From Sphaerolaimus hirsutus (Eukaryota; Nematoda; Chromadorea; Monhysterida; Sphaerolaimidae), in the NCBI GenBank assembly GCA_964036195.1, contig OZ038452.1, positions 14,130,704-14,194,703 on the forward strand: a stretch of 64,000 nucleotides of DNA, in the 5' to 3' direction. The notes beneath the pieces were generated by a model. It had not been told where the DNA came from, did not search any database, and saw only the letters and a list, made by a program, of their open reading frames with translations. The position numbers and the translations under genes were made by a program. Each line of letters opens with the position of its first letter. Position 1 is the first letter of the stretch. This document shows, piece after piece, positions 58,101 to 64,000 of the stretch.

Positions 58101-61100
58101 CCGGCGACACAGCCGCAAGCGACCACACCATGGCCGATCACAAGCAGCAATTGAAATCTTTGTGCCGCTTAGCCCAGCGGAATTTGGAGTTAAACCAAAA
58201 TTAGGGACCACATGACAGGCACACGAGAAATTGGGAGTAGCTGTGTGCATTTTGGAACGCAGAAATAGAAGCACCATAATAAAGTTGTTTTTTAGCTGGT
58301 CCCGTCGAAGCCAAGCTGCCAAAATGCAAAAAATATCTTCGCCACGTTACCTGTCGAGCTAATTATCTATAGTATTTTATGTATTTATAAAATCTAAATA
58401 GCGAGTTGTAATTATAGCCCAGTGCGTAGGAATGAATCTTTAGCATTTCTTGGTAATCGGCCATTTTCCAACCATTAGGTCGGAACCACATTTTAGAAAC
58501 TTCTGTTATACAGTTTACCTAAATTATTTAGCCAATTATACGTAATGCAGCGGTCGGAGAATGTAGGGCACATTTTGCATTCACCAATATATAATATTGA
58601 TTTGATAAGCATTGGCACTTTGCTCCACGTTCCGATAACGGATGATAAAAGGTTGTATTCACCTTGCAAATTGGTATTGAATGTTTTAGTCAAATGAATC
58701 GTGAATGATTCGAAATTCCAGGCAATATGCCACATTATCGACCTAGAAATTGGAGGTTTATATTTTTAAGTTTTCTCGAGAAGGCAACAATATTGGTCAC
58801 TAGCGCATATCGCCGAATATCGCAAAATGATCGAAACAATATAGTGTTAATTCCGACGACAATATGCGCTTGTGTTACAATGATAGTCAGGAAAAGAAGT
58901 GCAATTTGAATGACAGCACAGAAACTCAAGGCATAAAACACGAAGCACCTGGAAATAATGTCAAAAAATATTTTTCATTTGAAGGTACTAATTCCAACGT
59001 AAAAACGTACCTTGAAGCTGAGAAAACAGTAGCAGCCGTCGGCATTTGGCGGCGTTTTGATATCGATCGTATCCACCTTCCCGTACCTGCGCGCACGTTA
59101 AGCGAAATTATTCAAGAAAAGTTGCATTTACAAAAAATATAGTACACTCATATTTAATCCTCATTTTAGAAACGATCGCGACATATGCGCGTAATCCATA
59201 CGCACAAAAACACATTTAATTTGACTGCACCATAAACAATGGCAAAACAAATAACCTGGCCATGAGCCTCCTCAACTCTCGATCGGTGACATCGAGTGGC
59301 AGATTGCCAACAAACAGTGTGCGGCACGCAGACGGCTCATACGCCTCGCGCATGCGCGGCTCCAGCGTTTCCCCACTGCGAGTTCGTGCACATTATACAC
59401 GTAAATAATCGTTTGAGGGGCAAATACAAGGACGTAGTAGGGGGTAGGGTTCAAACGGGATCCCGATCCCGGATCCCGTGAAATTCCGGGATTTAGCAGT
59501 CCCGATCCCGATCCCGAAACCCCAATCCCGATCCCGATCCCGAAATCCAAAAATACCAATCCCGATCCCGAGAACTTTCAAATCCCGATCCCGATCCCGA
59601 GAATCTCCCAAGTCCGGGATCCCGATCCCGGGAAAAATAGTGAAAATTATAAAAAGTGAAAAAATGACATTTTTGCGTGCAAAAATGTGAACGCAAACCC
59701 CCAGCGTCCATTTTATGTCACTTTTCTGGCATCCAACAGTGTTTTGAGACCTTTATACACAACTGTGAATGCCAGAACAGTGGCGAAAATCTCTATCCCT
59801 AGACCCCAATCCCGATCCCTAAAAAATGCCAATCCCGATCCCGATCCCGTGACCCCAATCCCGGCCAATCCCGATCCCGATCCCGAAATCTCAAAATACC
59901 AATCCCGATCCCGATCCCGAAAAGTCAATCCCGTTTGAACCCTAGTAGGGGGCGCCCTCTCCCCTTCCCTGGAGCCAGTAAAAATATGCCAGAAATTCAA
60001 CTTCCATAAAGCGATTTTGTCGGCAGTTGGCAGCGCCATGTAGGGTTGGCACTTGATTTTTTTAACTGATTTTTTTATTAAGCTGCGTTCAGACTGCATT
60101 ATGTGCCGACAAATAAAAAAGTAAAAAAGTTCCATAAATCCGGAATAAAGTTCTATACCTGCAAGAAAAAACAGTGAAGTATACTCACTAGTTCAGTGTA
60201 CACACATGCCAAACTTCAGATAAATCGGGCTTTTCGTTCCATAGTTATAAGCATTTGAATAATTTGACGTTGTCGGTGCACTTTTTTTGATCAAATTTTT
60301 TAAATACTTATAACTATGGAACGAAAAGCCCAATTTATCTGAAATTTGGCATGTGTACACTGAACTAGTGAGTATACTTCACTGTTTTTTTCTTGCAGAT
60401 ATGGAACTTTATTCCGGATTTATGGAACTTTTTTACTTTTTTATTTGTCGGCACATAACGCAGTCTGAACGCAGCTTTAAAAAAAATCACAGAGTGGAAA
60501 CTGATTTTAATTTTAAAAAATCAAAATGAAACATTTCTGGTAGACTTGCACTAGGTATTTTGCATTATTTTGCGCGCAAGCACGCAATTTCCGATACACA
60601 TGACCATTGGTGGAGTTTTCATGGGTTTTGGGGCATTTTTAGTGTAAAAAATTGCATTCATTCATGCTACGGTGTAATAATAAGCCGTGATATGCTAGTG
60701 TAGTATATAATATCCAGCAAATGTATTCCCACATACTTCTACAGTGTGTAGCATCACTGTCAACGTATTAGCCTTCTCTTATAACCTTATTTAAGCACTA
60801 TTCCATGCTCAACTTCACTTGAAGTCACAAATGTTCAACAAAAGGCGATATACCTAATAAGTCGACGTAAAATCGATATTTTTGAAAGAAATCACTGCTT
60901 ATAATGCTATCCCATGACTCCATAGTCATAATATAACCACAATAGACATAACAATACATTGTGTGACAGTTAACATACGCATACTTTTTTCTCTATACCC
61001 CCATTTTGGGCGATTTTTAAAAAAATCTGACTTTAATTTTAAAAAATCAATTTTTTTTTAAAATCAAGGCGTACAAAAAAAGATTTTTTCCAACCCTAGC

Positions 61101-63717
61101 GCCATGGCGGCATTCCCTTGCTACAGGGGTAATTTTTTTTTTTTTTGGGGGGGGGGGCGCCGCCCCCCCAAGCTCAAATTCTGGCTACGTCCCTGGGCTA
61201 ATAACACATAAAAACGGTCGGCAGAGCAAAAAAGAAAAATGCGATTGCGACGGCGGTACGCAGCGTGCAAACTGACCCCGTGAGCTTTTGGTTATGGCCA
61301 ACTGTCATTCTGAATAGGAATATGCATGTAAATAGAAATGATTTTCTAAAAGTGAATTATTAAATAAACGGCTCGATTGGCCAGTCCGCGTCTTGGTATA
61401 GAAGCATGCTGAGGTTACCACAATGGCACCACACACACTGGATGTCATCTGCTACGATGTTAACTCGACTTTAGTTCAACTTGGGTAGCAGGACAAATTT
61501 CAAGTGCACCTGCGGCAAAGTCAAAGTAAAATTTATATTGCCATGTCTATTTGAAGACGGTTTCACAACCCAACAATTAAAATCTTTATGAAAAACAATC
61601 AGCCCAGTTGACAACTGGGCTGACTGGTTTTCATAAATATTTTAGTTGTTGGGTTGTGAAACCGTCTTCAAATAGACATGGCAATATTAATTCCTGTTTG
61701 ACATTGCCGCACATGCCCTAGAAAATTGTACTGCGACCTACAGTGTCATAAAATCGTGTCGACACCGAAACCAGTTGACACCCAGTGTGTGGCACCAATG
61801 AACGAGGTTATAACGACTCCCACTCACGCTTCATCAGCCCACTGACTCCTCCTTTCATTCCTGCCAAATTTATCTGAATCTGGATCATAAGCTACAGCGA
61901 CGGGCAAACTTGGCACACCGCCAGCAACTGCAGCTCCCCTGGGTCGCCGTGTCGCTGACCTGGGGTCGCCCCTCATTGCTGGTGCTGAAAACATGAAACA
62001 ATCATTGACTTGACACCGAGATGGTCATTGAGCTAAGCGGCGCCAGGGATAGATAGGTAGCTGGACCGTTTTGTGGGGTAAGCCCCCTACAGAACAACTG
62101 GCCATGATCAATTCCATAAATTGAAATCAGGTGTCTCCAAAGGGGGCAGTGGGTGGTGACCCCCAAATCAGCCAGCTATCTATCTATCCAAGACCCCCCC
62201 CCCGCACAGATATCTATTCTGAGGCAAATTTTTTAGATATCTATTCTGAGGCATATATCCCCTGAACCCAGAGACGTATCCAGGATTTTTGAGCGGGGGG
62301 GGGCTGGTTGTTTACGGAGACCGGCGAACGGGGGAATTTTATCTTCAGATTGGCGGAATGGCGCCACGCCATGGCGCCATTGGCGTTGGCACCAACGCCA
62401 CGGAACACTGTATATGTATGCAAATTAGGGATGGCCGAAAAAGGTTTTTTTTCAACGACAAGGTTTTTTTTCTTAAACCGTTTTTTTTTCAAAAACGGTT
62501 TTATTTTAAAATAAAACCGTTTTTTTCAAAAGCTCCCAGATATGGTTATGAGTCAACATATACAGGTGACAGTACTTTGTGGTGTTATGTTTAGCCATAT
62601 AATGGCTGTGGAGCCATGGAATATCATTAGAAGTGGTGATTTCTGTCAAAAATATCCGTTTTATGTCGACTTATTACATATATCGGCTTTTGTCGAACAT
62701 TTGTGACTTCAAGTTAAGTTGGCCTTGGAATAGTGTTTAAATTAAGTTTCAATAGAAGGCAAATCCATCAGAAGTGATTTTTCACACTGTACAAGTATAT
62801 GGAGGCACATTGACTGGATATTATATACTACACTAACATATCACGGCTTATTATAGCACAATAGCATGAAAAAATGGGAGCTTTTACACTAAAAATGCCG
62901 CAAAACCAATGAAAACAACCACAAAAAGTAATGTGCATGTGAAATTGCGCGCTTGCGCACAAAAAATGCAAAATACCTAGTGCTTAGTACGGTCAAGTGG
63001 TAAGGTGCGGTGCTTAGTACGGTAAAAATTTTGGTCAACGTTTAAACGGTTTCGATGGTCGTGTTTTTTTTAAATAAAACGTTTTTTATTTGAAAAAAAA
63101 ACCTTTGAAAAAAACCCCGTGGCCATCCCTAATGCAAATATACATATAAATACAGCAAAAAGAACACATTTGAGTATTTTTAAAGATTAGCGGCCACAGG
63201 GATCAAATCTGATGATATTATCCCATCTGTGGTGAAAAATGCATTGTTTTCGTTGATGTTGAAAAAACTGCATTTTCCGGTCACTTTCTGGTCTCACCCC
63301 GGGAAGGAGGGGGGCTGCAGCCCACCTCCCTGCATACGGCCCTGCCTGAACCCCCTCTCAAAACGCCCCAACTACCTACCTGTGGAGATAATTTCAATTA
63401 AAATCGCTCAATCGGCAAATTTTATCACCTACAAAATCGCCATTTATGGCTATATTCGTTTATGATTAAAAGATTCGTTTATGCCCATTCTTAAGTTACT
63501 TTTAACCTATCCTGAATGGTGGATTGAAATTGAAATCATTGTGGAAATCATCAACGGTTCCCAAACCTACGTACCTCCCCTGTACATGACAGCACTGGGC
63601 TGCCTGGGCGCATATCGGGGGTCGTAGCGCGTGATTGGCACAGCGCCAGGCGCCGCGGCGTAATAACGCGGATCGATTGGCATCATCGCTGTGGCCGGCA
63701 GACGACGCCCTCCGCGT
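54905..63717 (-). CDS. nito: spenito/RBM15-like RRM-SPOC protein (gene model, N-terminus beyond right edge)
   Basis: This is a nuclear RNA-binding protein of the Spen family. Its relatives recruit the m6A methyltransferase complex to RNA and act in splicing and signalling. Ten exons on - (63717-63575, 61984-61828, 59375-59256, 59086-59011, 57350-57130, 57011-56907, 56772-56578, 56249-56058, 55698-55473, 55198-54905) join with consistent phases into about 575 codons. Order is an Arg/Gly/Pro-rich linker, an RRM (TLFVGNLPLDVTDRELRRLM), a second RRM (LWIGGLGNWT ... AYVTFRDLEAATDACYAMRG, FPLGGKDRRIRVDFA), an RS/basic stretch, and the C-terminal SPOC domain. The FPLGGxDRRxRVDFA ending distinguishes RBM15/spenito from long Spen/SHARP. 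The N-terminal RRM and start codon are outside the window. Confidence 0.93.
55318..55427. mobile_element. ACCGTATATACTCGAAAAG MITE, 110 bp
   Basis: Ends TACCGTATATACTCGAAAAG and ATCGAGGATATACGGTA, in the last nito intron. Probably TA-type. Confidence 0.75.
55473..55698 (-). CDS. nito: nito exon: SPOC domain middle
   Basis: The reading FKGTVATIDQRLREPDGEPV, then KLHVTQRLPLATANLVERFG and VAILLAVPN. The LxVTQRL motif and an xLLAxP strand are SPOC landmarks. Phase 0 donor GTGGGG. Confidence 0.9.
56058..56249 (-). CDS. nito: nito exon: SPOC domain start
   Basis: An acidic and basic linker (SSGEDSPSGAGRSGRRVESI) is followed by ATPKELATVLQPCWTGALVL and KKCNYAVQCY. The WTGALxLK strand is the usual SPOC opening. 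Donor GTGGGT, phase 2. Confidence 0.9.
   Translation of the reverse strand, partial: VERRRQSVGRGSLGPARRVHRGDIRARHPQGGRRHAQGAGHRAAALLDGRARAQEVQLRCPVL
56578..56772 (-). CDS. nito: nito exon: RS-like basic linker
   Basis: The reading is ERLSTPIGGMRG...RRRAPREGSLSPRSRSHSASDD, then RSSPRRKRRRSERSDSEASG. It is an Arg/Ser-rich nuclear segment between RRM3 and SPOC. It ends as AG before GTGGGT, phase 2. Confidence 0.85.
56907..57011 (-). CDS. nito: nito exon: RRM3 end
   Basis: The split codon gives A, then YVTFRDLEAATDACYAMRG and FPLGGKDRRIRVDFA, the diagnostic RRM3 end of RBM15/spenito. Acceptor GCGCATGCAG, donor GTGCAT, phase 2. Confidence 0.94.
57130..57350 (-). CDS. nito: nito exon: RRM2 end and RRM3 start
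   Basis: Minus-strand acceptor ATCGTGCAG, phase 0. It starts QNLDQALIAKYYEHDK, the end of RRM2, then MNIGFAKPTKSNRLWIGGLG and NWTIIENLTREFDRYG, which opens RRM3 with RNP2 LWIGGL. It ends as GC before donor GTGAGT, phase 2. Confidence 0.93.
57840..58090. repeat. interspersed repeat shared with 28060-28290
   Basis: Lies in a nito intron; shares ordered blocks with the copy at 28060-28290. No ends defined. Confidence 0.6.
59011..59086 (-). CDS. nito: nito exon: RRM2 middle (76 bp)
   Basis: A very short exon, acceptor CGTGCGCGCAG. The reading is RYGKVDTIDIKTPPNADGCY, then CFLSFK, phase 0 at donor GTACGT. It supplies the RNP1-like strand (GCYCFLSF, a degenerate form of GYAFIRF) and joins exactly in phase to both neighbours. 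Confidence 0.88.
59256..59375 (-). CDS. nito: nito exon: RRM2 first half
   Basis: The reading GETLEPRMREAYEPSACRTL, then FVGNLPLDVTDRELRRLM, includes the RNP2 motif LFVGNL. It is nearly identical in pattern to RBM15/spenito. It ends as AG before GTTATT, phase 2. A 500-bp transposon (59445-59944) lies about 70 bp upstream in the gene. Confidence 0.93.
59445..59944. mobile_element. TAGGGTTCAAAC element with GGGATC interior, 8-bp TSD
   Basis: Ends TAGGGTTCAAACGGG and CCCGTTTGAACCCTA; perfect duplication GTAGGGGG (59437-59444 and 59945-59952). 500 bp, reverse orientation to 23029-23649. In a nito intron. Confidence 0.93.
60041..61098. mobile_element. TAGGGTTGG hAT-like MITE, 8-bp TSD, carrying a nested element
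   Basis: Ends TAGGGTTGGCA and CCAACCCTA; perfect duplication GCGCCATG (60033-60040 and 61099-61106). Total 1058 bp, of which 60081-60476 is a later insertion. The core is shared with 62426-63131. Confidence 0.92.
60081..60476. mobile_element. AGCTGCGTTCAGAC foldback MITE, TTA TSD
   Basis: Ends AGCTGCGTTCAGACTGCA and GCAGTCTGAACGCAGCT, flanked by TTA on both sides. The 3-bp TTA duplication is typical of PIF/Harbinger elements. Arms of about 180 bp are nearly identical around a short loop near 60270. 396 bp. Confidence 0.88.
61108..61195. mobile_element. CGTATCCAG-family fragment
   Basis: G-run, C-run and CTGGCTACGTCCCTG end only. Confidence 0.6.
61426..61796. mobile_element. GGCACCACACACACTGGATGTCA foldback MITE with inner palindrome
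   Basis: Outer ends GGCACCACACACACTGGATG and GACACCCAGTGTGTGGCACC. An inner palindrome (61534-61688) has ATATTGCCATGTCTATTTGA mirrored by CAAATAGACATGGCAATAT around CAGCCCAGTTGACAACTGGG. In a nito intron. Confidence 0.8.
61828..61984 (-). CDS. nito: nito exon: linker before RRM2
   Basis: Minus-strand acceptor TGTTTTCAG. The reading PAMRGDPRSATRRPRGAAVA, then VAYDPDSDKFGRNERRSQWA, then DEA. Donor GTGAGT, phase 2. No domain, but phases lock it between the linker exon and the RRM2 exon. Confidence 0.75.
62268..63344. mobile_element. CGTATCCAG-family MITE, 8-bp TSD, middle of triple nest
   Basis: Ends CAGAGACGTATCCAGG and CATACGGCCCTG; perfect duplication CCTGAACC (62260-62267 and 63345-63352). 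Contains the element 62426-63131. Confidence 0.88.
62426..63131. mobile_element. TAGGGATGG hAT-like MITE, 8-bp TSD, innermost of triple nest
   Basis: Ends TAGGGATGGCC and GGCCATCCCTA; perfect duplication ATGCAAAT (62418-62425 and 63132-63139). 706 bp. Confidence 0.93.
63575..63717 (-). CDS. nito: nito exon: Arg/Gly/Pro linker
   Basis: The reading RGGRRLPATAMMPIDPRYYA...PITRYDPRYAPRQP...VMYRG is a low-complexity linker as found between RRM1 and RRM2 of spenito/RBM15. Minus-strand acceptor CTGCAG (63718-63723) and donor GTACGT, phase 1. The 5' edge is uncertain because the frame stays open upstream. Confidence 0.7.
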
Positions 63718-64000
63718 CTGCAGCCATAGATATCAGAATGAATGAAGTTGTGAAATGAAAAGTGGTGAATGTGTGAAGTAGGCGCCAGGAGCAGGATGAA
63801 ACGGGATTGACCACACATTTATATCTAACTAAACTAAAGTCGAAATGATATGTTATCACGTCCCAAATATGGACCATCTAGGGGGAGCCGGTTCGCAACC
63901 GTCTTCTTTTTAAAAATTCGGTTCACTGCTTCTTTCAATGGTGAATTATCGACACAGCCAAAAGAACAACGGTATACGCGGACAGCACACTTAGTATGGA

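Larger units (their letters stand above)
62128..63370. mobile_element. CAGGTGTCTCCAA element, outermost of a triple nest
   Basis: The left part (CAGGTGTCTCCAAAGGGGG, AGCTATCTATCTATCC) is separated from its continuation after 63345 (CTGAACCCCCTCTCAAAA, ACTACCTACCTGTGGAG) by the insertion 62268-63344. The far right end is not clear. Confidence 0.7.

Overview
The window is eukaryotic, animal nuclear DNA. It has spliced genes with GT-AG introns of about 40 bp to over 5 kb, no operons, and introns and spacers packed with non-autonomous DNA transposons. Gene content (TET dioxygenase, spenito/RBM15-like protein, SLC22 transporter, membrane-anchored ZP protein) fits an invertebrate, most likely an arthropod. 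That last step is inference.

Four genes can be assembled exon by exon, with intron phases agreeing at nearly every junction. (1) A TET-family 5-methylcytosine dioxygenase runs on + from 2952 to about 32043 and is 5'-incomplete at the window edge. Exons for the Cys-rich region and the C-terminal part of the double-stranded beta-helix are clear. The exon with the Fe-binding HxD motif is not visible; it should lie between 11192 and 16616, where there is an assembly gap (N run 12232-12432). After the conserved TET core the + strand carries, in compatible phase, a basic exon, a BED zinc-finger exon, an exon of unclear frame and a terminal exon with two C2H2/C2HC fingers. (2) A single-pass ZP-domain protein lies on + at 38862-43697 (four exons, about 456 aa). 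(3) An SLC22-type organic ion transporter lies on + at 47108-53357 (nine coding exons, about 507 aa). (4) A spenito/RBM15-type RRM-SPOC protein lies on - at 63717-54905 (ten exons, N-terminus off the right edge). The transporter and spenito converge tail to tail with about 1.5 kb between stop codons.

The rest is mostly a mosaic of small transposons with terminal inverted repeats. At least twelve insertions from six sequence-distinct families carry 8-bp target-site duplications that can be read directly (eleven perfect, one 7/8), which points to hAT-type transposition. Others look like TA-type (Tc1/mariner-like) or TTA-type (PIF/Harbinger-like) insertions. Many families have interiors made of short tandem repeats (GGGATC, GGCGCC, TTTTCCG, AAGCGT, AGAACGGCA, AAGTCGACAAGTCC, TACCGATCTACA). 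There are several long foldback palindromes, and nesting up to three deep gives a relative insertion order. Nearly all small open frames outside the four genes lie in these repeats and are not genes.

The genes are not an operon. TET (erasing 5-methylcytosine) and spenito (m6A writer complex and RNA processing) are both nucleic-acid-modification proteins, but nothing here shows a functional link between them.
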